64,000 nt of DNA from Lysobacterales bacterium 63-13 (GTDB lineage Bacteria; Pseudomonadota; Gammaproteobacteria; Xanthomonadales; Rhodanobacteraceae): contig MKWR01000006.1 of the NCBI GenBank assembly GCA_001899855.1, forward strand, positions 1 to 64,000, read 5' to 3'. The position numbers were made by a program, and so were the translations under genes. Positions within the stretch are counted from its first letter, which is position 1; each line of letters begins with the position of its first letter. Shown here piece after piece: positions 19,033 through 28,466 of this stretch. The notes below the pieces were generated by a model that had not been told where the DNA came from, did not search any database, and worked only from the letters and a program-made list of their open reading frames with translations.

Positions 19033-19970
19033 AATCCTGGGCTTGCCTGTTGCTGCTGGCGTGCAATCTTGCCCAGGCGCAGGCGTTCGAGGCGGCCCCG
19101 TTCCAGCCCGCGCAGCTTGACGCGCTGATCACCGACAGCCGCCTCGACGAAATCAGCGGCATGGCCAGCTCGCGGCGCGCCGATCAACGCTACTGGGTGC
19201 ACAACGATGCGCCACGACCTGCCGAGCTGCAGGCCATCGACAATACTGGCAAGAGCACCGCGCGGTTGCGCATAGAAGGCGTCCGCGCCATCGACTGGGA
19301 AGACATTGCCAGCTACACGATCGACGGCAAGCCGTGGCTGCTGATCGGCGACATTGGCGACAACGCCGGCGTGCGCAAGGATTACGAACTGATCGCTGTC
19401 GAGGAACCCGACCTTGCCGGGCAGCCAGCCACCCTGTCGGTCAAACCCGCCTGGCGCCTGCGCTTCCGCTATGCCGATGGAGCCCATGACAGCGAGGCCA
19501 TGGCCGTCGACGTGTCCCGGCGCGAGATCCTGCTGGTCAACAAGCACGCGCCGCTGGCGGTCTACCGCTTGCCTTTGGGTGCGCCGGGCAAGGGGCCGGG
19601 CATCCTCGTCGCGGAGAAATTGCGTGATCTCGATGCAATCCCGCAACCCAATGCCAGCGAGCGCCAGGCGCGCTTCCCAGCAGCGCGCTTTGGCGGTTCG
19701 CCAACCGGCCTGGACATCGATCCGGCCGGGCACCGCGCCATCCTGCTGACCTATCGGGACATCTGGGTGTTCACGCGCTCGCCGCATGAAGACTGGTCGC
19801 AGGCGTTCGCCGGCAAGCCCCGGCAGATCAGCCTGCCACCCATTGCCCAGGCCGAAGCCATCGCCTTTGACCGCCGCGCCCAGGCCATCCTCGTCAGTGG
19901 CGAGCGCCTGCCGGCACCGCTGCTCAGGTTTGATGGAAGCCGGGAATCGGGAATGGGGAATCGGGAATAG
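19029..19970 (+). CDS. exported beta-propeller-like hypothetical protein
   Basis: signal peptide MKSWACLLLLACNLAQAQA; overlaps preceding stop by 4 nt; C-terminus read through a heptad repeat. Confidence 0.7.
   Translation: MKSWACLLLLACNLAQAQAFEAAPFQPAQLDALITDSRLDEISGMASSRRADQRYWVHNDAPRPAELQAIDNTGKSTARLRIEGVRAIDWEDIASYTIDGKPWLLIGDIGDNAGVRKDYELIAVEEPDLAGQPATLSVKPAWRLRFRYADGAHDSEAMAVDVSRREILLVNKHAPLAVYRLPLGAPGKGPGILVAEKLRDLDAIPQPNASERQARFPAARFGGSPTGLDIDPAGHRAILLTYRDIWVFTRSPHEDWSQAFAGKPRQISLPPIAQAEAIAFDRRAQAILVSGERLPAPLLRFDGSRESGMGNRE
19942..19969. repeat. GGGAATC/GGGAATG heptad repeat
   Basis: GGGAATC GGGAATG GGGAATC GGGAATA. Confidence 0.85.
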
Positions 19971-20104
19971 GATCCTGGGATCGTGAGCGGGTGCCGGGAC
20001 ATCATGCTCGTGGCGATTCGCTGGCAGCCAAGGCCAGGCTCTGCTTGTCGCTTGATGCGTCGGCATGCAAGCCGAAATCTTCCCCCGAAGCACGCCCTCT
20101 CCCG

Positions 20105-20160
20105 ACTCCCGAATCGCGAATCCCGGCTGCTACCCATTCCCCATTCTCGATTCTCGATTC
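20105..20160. repeat. heptad repeat, opposite orientation (CCCATTC/TCGATTC)
   Basis: CCCATTC CCCATTC TCGATTC TCGATTC at 20133-20160 preceded by CCCGAATCGCGAATCCC. Confidence 0.85.
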
Positions 20161-20170
20161 TTGTCACTTC

Positions 20171-20187
20171 AATATCATTTTGATATC
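20171..20187. promoter_or_regulatory. palindromic operator candidate AATATCATTTTGATATC
   Basis: ATATCA-TTT-TGATAT inverted repeat about 60 bp upstream of the SPFH gene. Confidence 0.5.
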
Positions 20188-20248
20188 TTTCTGACTGCCG
20201 GAACGCACCGGCCTGCCGGCATGGGCCGAGCAGTGATGACGGAGATCC

Positions 20249-21136
20249 ATGATGAACGAACGCAAAGCGCTTTCCCTGCCCGGCATCCCGGCCCTGCTCT
20301 TCCTGCTGGCCGCCTTCGCGGCCGTGGTCTTCGTCCTCATCGACACGGTCCGCCATGCCGAAGCCATGGGACTTGAGCCGACGCCGGGACAGGTCATCCC
20401 GTTGGTGCTGCTGGCCGCCTTGATCGCGTTCCTGCTGAAGGGCCTGTTCGCGGTGCAGCCGAATGTCGCCCGCGTCATGCAACTGTTTGGCCGCTACGCC
20501 GGCAGCGTGCGCGAGCAGGGCCTGCGCTGGACCAACCCGTTCTACACGCGCGAAGCGGTTTCCTTGCGCGTGCGCAACTTCGAATCGGGAAAGCTCAAGG
20601 TCAACGATCTCGATGGCAATCCGATCGAGATTGGCGCAATCGTGGTCTGGCAGGTCGTCGATACTGCCGAAGCCGTGTTCATGGTCGATGACTACGCGAA
20701 CTTCGTGCATATCCAGGCGGAATCGGCACTGCGGCAGATGGCCACCAGCTACTCCTACGATTCGCATGACGAAAAGAGCATCTCGCTGCGCGGCAACGGC
20801 ACCGAGGTCAATGCGCACCTGCGCGACGAGATCCAGGAACGCCTTAGCAAGGCCGGCGTCGAAGTGGTCGAAGCGCGCATCAGCCACCTGGCCTATGCCC
20901 AGGAAATCGCCCAGGCCATGCTGCAGCGACAACAGGCCAGCGCCATCGTCTCGGCCCGCACGCGCATTGTCGAAGGCGCGGTCGGCATGGTCGAACTCGC
21001 CCTCGAACAATTGAACCAGCGCGGCGTCGTCGATCTCGACAACGAGCGCAAGGCAGCCATGGTCAGCAACCTGCTCGTGGTTCTCTGCGCGGACCGGGCA
21101 ACACAACCGGTGGTCAACACCGGCAGCCTGTACTGA
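20249..21136 (+). CDS. SPFH/band 7 domain protein
   Basis: N-terminal TM helices; [31 protein letters not shown] and [31 protein letters not shown]. Confidence 0.9.
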   Translation: MMNERKALSLPGIPALLFLLAAFAAVVFVLIDTVRHAEAMGLEPTPGQVIPLVLLAALIAFLLKGLFAVQPNVARVMQLFGRYAGSVREQGLRWTNPFYTREAVSLRVRNFESGKLKVNDLDGNPIEIGAIVVWQVVDTAEAVFMVDDYANFVHIQAESALRQMATSYSYDSHDEKSISLRGNGTEVNAHLRDEIQERLSKAGVEVVEARISHLAYAQEIAQAMLQRQQASAIVSARTRIVEGAVGMVELALEQLNQRGVVDLDNERKAAMVSNLLVVLCADRATQPVVNTGSLY

Positions 21137-21169
21137 CGTGGTGACGAGGCAAGCCAACGGGCACTCGCC

Positions 21170-21379
21170 GTGAGCGAAAAAAAGGCCTATCCCTTGCGCA
21201 TCAACGCGGCCGTCCTCGAGGCGATGCAGCGTTGGGCCGACGACGACCTGCGCTCGCTGAATGCACAAATCGAATATGTGATGCGCGAGGCCTTGCGCAA
21301 GGCCGGACGCATCAAGCCCGCCGGCAAGCCGGTCGCCATCAGGGACATTGGCGACAACCAGGAGCCACCTGGTGAATGA
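21170..21379 (+). CDS. Arc-type ribbon-helix-helix protein
   Basis: GTG start; [43 protein letters not shown] typical Arc fold. Confidence 0.85.
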   Translation: MSEKKAYPLRINAAVLEAMQRWADDDLRSLNAQIEYVMREALRKAGRIKPAGKPVAIRDIGDNQEPPGE

Positions 21380-21483
21380 TCGGAGCCGGAGCTGTCAAAC
21401 CTTCGGCATCAAGCCGAGCGTTCTCGGCGATTGATTGCTCGCGCCATCTACATGGAACCGATATGCACAAGGGAGCACCTTGA

Positions 21484-22857
21484 ATGAAGCGCTGGCTGAT
21501 CATCGGACTTGCAGTGGCGTTGCTCGCAGGTCTTGGCACCTGGACCCTTGCACGGAAACTCGCTCCTGCGCCCGCAATAGCCGCAGCGTTCGACGCGGAA
21601 CAAGTGCGACTGGCCACCCGCTTTCTCGATCTGCTCGATGCCGCCAAGTATGAAGACGCCCTGGCGATGGCCACTCCGCGGCTTCAGCAGGGTCTCGCCG
21701 GGGGCAAGCTGCAGCAGGCCTGGGAGGGTGTGCCGGCAACATTCGGCAAACGCGAATCGCGAGGCGAACCACGTTGCGAGACGATCGAAGGCCAGCCCGT
21801 CGTCAGCTCACGCCTGCAATTCGGCATGCTTGCCCTCGATGCGCGCGTGGCTTTCGACGCAAACAATGCGATCTCGGGATTCTGGATTGTGCCGGCAAGC
21901 AAGCCTTCCACGGCAACTGCGAAGACGGCGGATGCGGCTCATCGCGAACGCGGGCTGTCCGTTGGCGAGGAACCCCTTGCGCTGCCTGCCACGCTGACCC
22001 TGCCGATGGGTGATGGGCCGTTCCCCGCCGTGGTTCTCGTGCACGGCTCCGGCCCTCATGACCGCGACGAGACAATCGGCCCGAACAAGCCTTTTCTCGA
22101 TCTTGCCGATGGCCTTGCCGATCAAGGCATTGCCGTGTTGCGCCATGAAAAGCGCACCAGGGTGCATCCGGAAGCATTTGCCGGGGCTTCCTTCACCGTC
22201 GATGACGAAACGGTCGATGACGCGCTCGCTGCAGTGGCATTGCTGCGCACGCAACAAGATATTGATTCCCGCAGCATCTTCGTGGCCGGACACAGTCTCG
22301 GCGCATTGATGGCCCCGCGCATCGGTGAGCGTGATCCTGCCATTGCCGGCTTGATACTCCTGGCTGCACCGGCCAGCAAACTCGAGGACATCGTGGTGCG
22401 GCAGACCCGCTACCTGGCCCGGCTGCAAGGCATGGGCAATGGCGAAATCGACAAGGCGTTGGCTGCGATCGAACCGCAACGCGAAGCCGTCAAGCAACTC
22501 GCGGCCGACGCCGCACCCGGGACACCGCTGCTTCTCGGACTTCCGGCCAGCTACTGGCGCGACCTCAACGGCTATGATCCGATTGCGACGGCAGGTTTGA
22601 TCAAGCAACCCATGTTGATCCTGCAGGGCGGACGTGATTACCAAGTCACCGTCGCCGACGAGTTTTCCGTCTGGCGCGCGGCATTCGCGACCAACCCGCG
22701 CTTCGAGATGATCGAGTATCCGTTGCTCGGTCACACCTTCATGACCGGCAATGATCCACCCGGCCCGAAAGACGCCGAACGTCCGGCGCATGTCGATCAC
22801 AAGGTGCTGGATGACATTGCTCGGTGGGTGAAGGGCAACCGCCCGCATGCATCGTGA
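21484..22857 (+). CDS. alpha/beta hydrolase with N-terminal DUF3887-like domain
   Basis: signal anchor MKRWLIIGLAVALLAGLG; VLVHGSGPHDRDETIGPNKPF, GHSLGALMAP. Confidence 0.88.
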   Translation: MKRWLIIGLAVALLAGLGTWTLARKLAPAPAIAAAFDAEQVRLATRFLDLLDAAKYEDALAMATPRLQQGLAGGKLQQAWEGVPATFGKRESRGEPRCETIEGQPVVSSRLQFGMLALDARVAFDANNAISGFWIVPASKPSTATAKTADAAHRERGLSVGEEPLALPATLTLPMGDGPFPAVVLVHGSGPHDRDETIGPNKPFLDLADGLADQGIAVLRHEKRTRVHPEAFAGASFTVDDETVDDALAAVALLRTQQDIDSRSIFVAGHSLGALMAPRIGERDPAIAGLILLAAPASKLEDIVVRQTRYLARLQGMGNGEIDKALAAIEPQREAVKQLAADAAPGTPLLLGLPASYWRDLNGYDPIATAGLIKQPMLILQGGRDYQVTVADEFSVWRAAFATNPRFEMIEYPLLGHTFMTGNDPPGPKDAERPAHVDHKVLDDIARWVKGNRPHAS

Positions 22858-22885
22858 CCCGTGATCGATCGGCTAGACTTCGCCG

Positions 22886-23443
22886 ATGGCCGAGCAATCA
22901 CCCCCGCCACGCTGCGACACCGCCGAGCGCGCCCGCGTGATCGCTGCGGCGCATGCGCTCGGCGTTCCCCGCGACTACGGCCGTCGCCATCGCTTGCGCA
23001 TCATGCGCGAGCCACGCGAACTCGCCTGCATCGGCAGCGACATCCATGGACGCGAACAATGGCTGGCTCCGCCGGCGGCACGCGCGTGGGCACGCATGCA
23101 CACTGCCGCCCGGCGTGACGGCATCGAACTGCAGGTGGTTTCGGCATTCCGTTCGGCCGCCTATCAACTGCGCATCATCCAACGCAAGCTCGATCACGGC
23201 CAGTCGATCGGGGAGATCCTGCGGGTCAGCGCCGCGCCGGGTTACAGCGAACATCATTGCGGACGCGTCGTCGACATCACCACGCCGGGATACTCAGCGC
23301 TGGAGGAAGAGTTCGAGCAGTCGCCGGCGTTTGCCTGGCTGCAGGCGCAGGCATCAGGCTTTGGTTTCCGCCTGTCCTATCCGCGCGACAACCCGCACGG
23401 CATCGCCTACGAACCCTGGCACTGGTGTTGGCGCCGCGCCTGA
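22886..23443 (+). CDS. M15 family D-alanyl-D-alanine carboxypeptidase
   Basis: SAFRSAAYQLRI, GYSEHHCGRVVDIT, EPWHWCW motifs. Confidence 0.92.
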   Translation: MAEQSPPPRCDTAERARVIAAAHALGVPRDYGRRHRLRIMREPRELACIGSDIHGREQWLAPPAARAWARMHTAARRDGIELQVVSAFRSAAYQLRIIQRKLDHGQSIGEILRVSAAPGYSEHHCGRVVDITTPGYSALEEEFEQSPAFAWLQAQASGFGFRLSYPRDNPHGIAYEPWHWCWRRA

Positions 23444-23642
23444 CGCAAAGCCGGGCTGGGCGGATTCCGCGACAGCGCGATCAGGCCTGAATCCTTGCGC
23501 CGGGCTTGATGTCGGCCTTTTCCCGGGATTGCCGCGATCACCGAACTTGTATAGAGATCCAATCAGGCATACGCTCGCGCGGCGCCACGCCCGTGGCGCC
23601 CGTTCCCTGGGGAGGGGCGGCCACTCATCATCGAGGTTTGAC

Positions 23643-24713
23643 ATGCACAAGCTCTTTGCGGGTTTTGCCGTGTTTGCCGTGGGAATGCTGGGTTCTGCGG
23701 CGGTCCATTCCGCCGGTCTGGAAATCGCCTTGTCGCCAAGCGCCGGGAATTCCGGGGATGGTACCATTGAATACCGCTTGATCAACCAATCAGGGACCAG
23801 CGTCCATGTGCTGCGCTGGCAGACGCCGGTCGATGGCCTCACCAATGACCTGTTCAGCGTCCGCCAGAATGGCGAGGAAGTCGCCTATGTCGGACCGTTG
23901 TACAAGCGCGTTGCACCGCGCCCCGAGGACTTTGTCGAACTGAAACCCGGCGAAAGCCTTGATGCCAAGGTTGACCTGAGCGCGTCGTATGACATGCGCA
24001 AGGGTGGCCTGTACGAGGTCAGCTACGCGCGCGAAGCACGCGAGGTGGTCCAGGAAGTCATGGCCGCCGATCGAGGTGGTGCGACGGCAGCCGTCACCGG
24101 CTTCGACATGCGTCGCGGCACGACTTCGGTGTATGCCGACGCCAGCCCCGATGTGTTCGACGAAGACAACAGCTTCCGCGCGCAGGTTGGCATCCTTGCG
24201 GCAACCAACAGCTATGTCAGTTGCAGCACCACGCGGAAATCGCAACTGGTCACGGCACGCAACTCCTCGGTCACCTATGCCAGCAATTCGCGCAACTACC
24301 TGACCGCCGGCAACACCGGCAGCCGTTACACATGGTGGTTCGGCACCTACAACAGTTCGCGCTATGCGACCGTGCGCACGCATTTCAACAACATCTACAG
24401 CGCCCTGTCCTCGCAGCCGTTCACGTTCAATTGCTCGTGCAGCGACAGTGGCACCTATGCGTATGTCTATCCGACCCAGCCGTACAAGGTCTATCTGTGC
24501 GGCGCGTTCTGGGCGGCACCGAACACCGGCACCGATTCACGCGCCGGCACCCTCGTGCATGAGACCAGCCACTTCAATGTCGTTGCTGGCACCCAGGACA
24601 ATGGCTACGGCCAGACTGCGGCGCACAACCTCGCCGTGAGCAACCCGGCCAAGGCCGTCGCCAATGCCGACAACCACGAGTACTTTGCCGAGAACACGCC
24701 GGCAAGAAACTAG
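23643..24713 (+). CDS. M35 family (aspzincin) exported metalloendopeptidase
   Basis: signal peptide; AGTLVHETSHFNVVAGTQDNGYG (HExxH + GTxD) and NADNHEYFAEN. Confidence 0.92.
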   Translation: MHKLFAGFAVFAVGMLGSAAVHSAGLEIALSPSAGNSGDGTIEYRLINQSGTSVHVLRWQTPVDGLTNDLFSVRQNGEEVAYVGPLYKRVAPRPEDFVELKPGESLDAKVDLSASYDMRKGGLYEVSYAREAREVVQEVMAADRGGATAAVTGFDMRRGTTSVYADASPDVFDEDNSFRAQVGILAATNSYVSCSTTRKSQLVTARNSSVTYASNSRNYLTAGNTGSRYTWWFGTYNSSRYATVRTHFNNIYSALSSQPFTFNCSCSDSGTYAYVYPTQPYKVYLCGAFWAAPNTGTDSRAGTLVHETSHFNVVAGTQDNGYGQTAAHNLAVSNPAKAVANADNHEYFAENTPARN

Positions 24714-24737
24714 TAAAAACGCCGTGTCCTGAAACCG

Positions 24738-24763
24738 AAAAGCCCCCGCATGCGGGGGCTTTT
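24738..24763. terminator. bidirectional terminator AAAAGCCCCCGCATGCGGGGGCTTTT
   Basis: perfect palindrome with A/T tracts between convergent genes. Confidence 0.88.
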
Positions 24764-24783
24764 CCTTGGCATCACGCAAAGTC

Positions 24784-27657
24784 TCAGTGCGGTACGAAAT
24801 TGAGCACCGAGGTTCCCTGGGCCAGCGCCGCCGAGGCCGGGATAGGCAGCGGGTGGTACTGGTTGGTCAGCCAGCGGCCGAGTTGGCCGACATACAGCGG
24901 ATTGCCGAGCACGCCGCTCTGGCCACCGGGGATGATTTCCGAAGCGCTGATGGTCGGGAACATCTCGCCGACAAATCGACGCGCCGGACCGCTGCCGAAC
25001 ATGAAGCTGTTGACCGTGCTGCCACGAGCATCATGGCTGGCCGCATCGACCGACTCGAAACCGCCCGGGCGGGCGATGCCCCTGAGTCCGGCGGACAGAT
25101 CGCCAAATCCGTAGCCATTCGGTCCGGGAATGCTGAACGGTGCACCGAGCGGATGATCGAAAACGATCCGGTGCAACTTGCCCCAGCGATAGTCGGCCTG
25201 GTTGGTCGAACCCGCGAACGCCGCCGAGAAGCCCTCGCTGGCGAGCATGTCGAGGGCATCGGCAAGCGACTTGAGCAGAACATAATCGCGTGCCGCGCCT
25301 GCATTCGGTGCACCCGCCGCGCCGAAGAAGGTGAGGCCGGATGCACCCTTGCCGCCCAGGGCCGCGTAGTTGTCGAGCATGAACTTGAAGCCGGCCTGCG
25401 CATCGCGACTGCCGGGCAAGTAGTTGCCGAGTCCGACATTGGTCAGGGTCTTGTCGATCGTGTTGCGGATCGACGTGCTGCGCCAGGCCGCATAGATGGA
25501 TGCGGCGACACTGGCATCGATCTGTCCCTGCGACGGAGCCGGCAAGGCGGCCGGATTGTCACCTGCGTCGTAGCCCTGCTGGATGCCGGTAGGTGTTGAA
25601 TAGTCCCATTTTTGCAGACGATCCACGGCTTCGGCAATGCGCGGTTCGGCAGCCAGCGCGGCCAACTGTGGCCACGCTCCCGGTGCCGAGGCAGCCTGGA
25701 ACGCCGCAGACAGGTGTGGCAGCACCAACTCGGCGTCCATCAACTGGTTGTTGGCCTGCAGGGCCTTCATGTCATTGCTGGTGATGTTGCCGCCAGCGTC
25801 AATCAAGCCCTGGATCTTGCGATCGATGCGGCCCATGCGATACGCCGAGGCACCGCCGACATCCAGATAGTAGATGCCGCCGCCCGGGCGCAACTGGTTC
25901 AGGGAATTGTTGTCGAGCGAAAAGCCGATCGGATCGTTGTTGGCGTTGGCGACATATCCGGATTGCGGATTGATCACGTACGGCATCTCGTTTTCCGGCA
26001 GGACCTCATATGGAACCGCCTGGTTCGGCTGCACATGCTGCACCGGCATCCAGTCGTGCTTGAGGGCACCACTGCCATCGCGGATCACGAATGGCGGAAT
26101 TCCGCCGCCGGGCGCGTTCTGCGTCTGCAGGTCGGTGCGCACCGGCGCTTCGGCGCTGACGAAATAGGCGATGTTGCCGTCGACATCGGCATAGGCAAAG
26201 TTCTGCGATCCGAAATCGAAGTAGGACAAGGCATTGCGGAATTCGGCCAGATTGCCGGCGCGGTTGATGCGGCGGAACGATTCAAGCTCGAACGTGGCAC
26301 CCCAGCCGGTATAGGCGATCGACAGGCCACGGTTGCCGGTGATACTGACGATCGCGCCATCGTTGCGCCGCGGCACGAGGATGCTGACGCCGCCATTCGT
26401 GTAGCCGATGCTGTTTTCGCGGGTGACCGTGTCGGGCGTACCGCTCATGCGGTTGACGTAGTAGTTCTGGAACACCCATTGCAAAGTCTCCACCTGGCCG
26501 TCATGGACGATCGCATAGGGCAAGCCGTAGCTGTTGAGGACGAGCTGTTCCTGGAAAACGTCGGTCACGTCGAGGGAGTTGGTCGTCGTGCCCCAGCACA
26601 CGCGCTGGTTGCAGCCCTGGATCACGCCGGGTGCCCCAGGCACGGTCACGCCAGTGACATCCATCGACGTGGGATAGCGCGCATCACGCGAGAGCAGGTG
26701 CTGCTCCATGAATACCGAAGGCAGGTCGAGTCCCAGATGCGGATCATTGGAGAGGATGGCCTTGCCGGATGCCGTGTGGCTGCCGGCAATAACCCACTCG
26801 TTGCTGCCGATCGGCGTTTCGCGCCCGTCGAGGGCACGCCGGAGCAAGGGTGAATCCTGCAACTGCTCGCGGAATGCGCGCGCCATGTCGATGGTGTCGC
26901 TGCCAATCGCGCCAACGGCAGGTACTGATTTGGCGTTGTCGAGCTTCGGCAGCGACGTTGCCACGCTGTTGTCACCACCCGGCACGAAGTCCGGCACGCT
27001 GACGCGATTGTCGGCCGGGGCGATGCGATGGGTGTCGCCGAAATAGAGGGTGCTGCCATCGAAGCCAGCCGCCTGCCCGGCCTGCTGGTAGGCACCGAGC
27101 TTGATGGTCGGATCAATGTCGAGATCAAACGACAACTGGAAGGCCAGGCCCTTGCCGACGCACAGCGAATCAACCGGCGTCCACGGATCGGCGTGGGTCA
27201 ATTGCAGCGCACCGTACTCTGGCGGCAATGGGTTGTTCGCCAGCCAGAAATTGACGCCGTTGGCATAGGCACTCAGCCAGCCGCGCGTGTCGTCGGACAT
27301 CTTCGCCCAGGTCTTCACCGCACCGCGGCGCAAGCCGAGGTTGCGCGCCTGCACGTCCGAGGCAAGTTGCGAAATGCCGACCAGTTCCGCCAGCGATCCG
27401 CTGACCGACCGCCGGGTCAGGTCCATCTGGAAGAAGCGATCGCGGGCATGTGCATAGCCCTGCAAGAAGGCGGCGTCGTTGTCGTTGGCGGCATCGATGG
27501 TTGGAATGCCCTCGGCATCCCAGCTGATCCGCCCGGGCGCGCTCATGCCTGGCGCACTCAGTGATTGCGCGGCGGCCGGCAGGGCCAATGCGAGTGCGAT
27601 GCTGGCTATCAGCAAGGCACATCCGTTTCGTGGTTTCCATCGCTTCTGTAACGACAT
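24784..27657 (-). CDS. penicillin acylase family N-terminal nucleophile hydrolase
   Basis: 957 aa; signal peptide; GYAHARDRFFQMDLTRR, IGSNEWVIAGSHTASGKAILSNDPHLGL. Confidence 0.93.
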   Translation of the reverse strand: MSLQKRWKPRNGCALLIASIALALALPAAAQSLSAPGMSAPGRISWDAEGIPTIDAANDNDAAFLQGYAHARDRFFQMDLTRRSVSGSLAELVGISQLASDVQARNLGLRRGAVKTWAKMSDDTRGWLSAYANGVNFWLANNPLPPEYGALQLTHADPWTPVDSLCVGKGLAFQLSFDLDIDPTIKLGAYQQAGQAAGFDGSTLYFGDTHRIAPADNRVSVPDFVPGGDNSVATSLPKLDNAKSVPAVGAIGSDTIDMARAFREQLQDSPLLRRALDGRETPIGSNEWVIAGSHTASGKAILSNDPHLGLDLPSVFMEQHLLSRDARYPTSMDVTGVTVPGAPGVIQGCNQRVCWGTTTNSLDVTDVFQEQLVLNSYGLPYAIVHDGQVETLQWVFQNYYVNRMSGTPDTVTRENSIGYTNGGVSILVPRRNDGAIVSITGNRGLSIAYTGWGATFELESFRRINRAGNLAEFRNALSYFDFGSQNFAYADVDGNIAYFVSAEAPVRTDLQTQNAPGGGIPPFVIRDGSGALKHDWMPVQHVQPNQAVPYEVLPENEMPYVINPQSGYVANANNDPIGFSLDNNSLNQLRPGGGIYYLDVGGASAYRMGRIDRKIQGLIDAGGNITSNDMKALQANNQLMDAELVLPHLSAAFQAASAPGAWPQLAALAAEPRIAEAVDRLQKWDYSTPTGIQQGYDAGDNPAALPAPSQGQIDASVAASIYAAWRSTSIRNTIDKTLTNVGLGNYLPGSRDAQAGFKFMLDNYAALGGKGASGLTFFGAAGAPNAGAARDYVLLKSLADALDMLASEGFSAAFAGSTNQADYRWGKLHRIVFDHPLGAPFSIPGPNGYGFGDLSAGLRGIARPGGFESVDAASHDARGSTVNSFMFGSGPARRFVGEMFPTISASEIIPGGQSGVLGNPLYVGQLGRWLTNQYHPLPIPASAALAQGTSVLNFVPH

Positions 27658-27681
27658 GGCTATCCCCTTGGTTGGTCATTG

Positions 27682-27701
27682 GATCGAACGCTTGTTCGAT
27701 C
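27682..27701. promoter_or_regulatory. perfect interrupted palindrome GATCGAAC-GCTT-GTTCGATC upstream of penicillin acylase gene
   Basis: 8-bp arms, 25 bp upstream of 27657 start. Confidence 0.45.
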
Positions 27702-27814
27702 GATTATGCGCCGGGCAAGGGAAAAAGCTCTTGTGCGCTGCATCGCTGCGGACAGGCCCGTCGCGCCGCGCTGGACGCCTCGGCAAACCGCCGGATTGCG
27801 GCGCAGCGAAGGGC

Positions 27815-28207
27815 TCAGCGGAGCCGCGCGCGCAGGTGGAAGGCGAGCAGGCAGGCCCAGCCGGCGACAAAGGCGAGGCCGCCAAGCGGGGTCAGCATGC
27901 CGATCACCCGTGGCGCGCCAAGGGCGAGTGCATAGAGGCTGCCACTGAACAGGATGATGCCGGTGAGGAAGGCGCGCGTGGCCCAGCGCAAGGCCGGCGC
28001 GGGTTCCACCGCCAGCACCGCGATGCCGAGCAAGGCCAGTGCATGCCAGAACTGGTAATCGACCGCGGTGCGCCAGATCGCGATTGCATCGGCACCCAGG
28101 CGATCACGCAAGGCATGCGCGGCAAAAGCACCGGCCAGCACCGCCGTGCCGGCGCCCAGGCAGGCGGCGATTCCGGCCAGCCGGCGGGTAGCGTTGATAT
28201 CAGTCAT
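27815..28207 (-). CDS. DUF423 family membrane protein
   Basis: LGAGTAVLAGAFAAHALRDRL, VDYQFWHALALL, SGSLYALAL. Confidence 0.92.
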   Translation of the reverse strand: MTDINATRRLAGIAACLGAGTAVLAGAFAAHALRDRLGADAIAIWRTAVDYQFWHALALLGIAVLAVEPAPALRWATRAFLTGIILFSGSLYALALGAPRVIGMLTPLGGLAFVAGWACLLAFHLRARLR

Positions 28208-28366
28208 GGCGCGGGCATCGCAAGCATGGAGGAACCCGATTGTCAGGCATTCGCCGTGCCTTCGGTCGCAATGCCCCGGCTTTCGTCCAGGATGCTTTCC
28301 TCCCGGCGTGATGAACCGACAGCATGAATGCCTGGTCGGCAGTCGGCTCTTTTCGCAATCCAGAAG

Positions 28367-28393
28367 GGCGGAACCGCCGCAGGCGATTCCGCC
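28367..28393. repeat. REP-like hairpin GGCGGAAcCGCCgcaGGCGaTTCCGCC
   Basis: direct reading; same architecture as 28418..28450. Confidence 0.75.
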
Positions 28394-28417
28394 GCACGAA
28401 ACCTCACCCCACTGCAA

Positions 28418-28450
28418 CATGGCGGAATCACCTGCGGTGTTTCCGCCATG
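28418..28450. repeat. REP-like hairpin CATGGCGGAATCACC-TGC-GGTGTTTCCGCCATG
   Basis: 15-nt arms with a single central mismatch. Confidence 0.8.
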
Positions 28451-28466
28451 TCACGGCTGTAATGCA

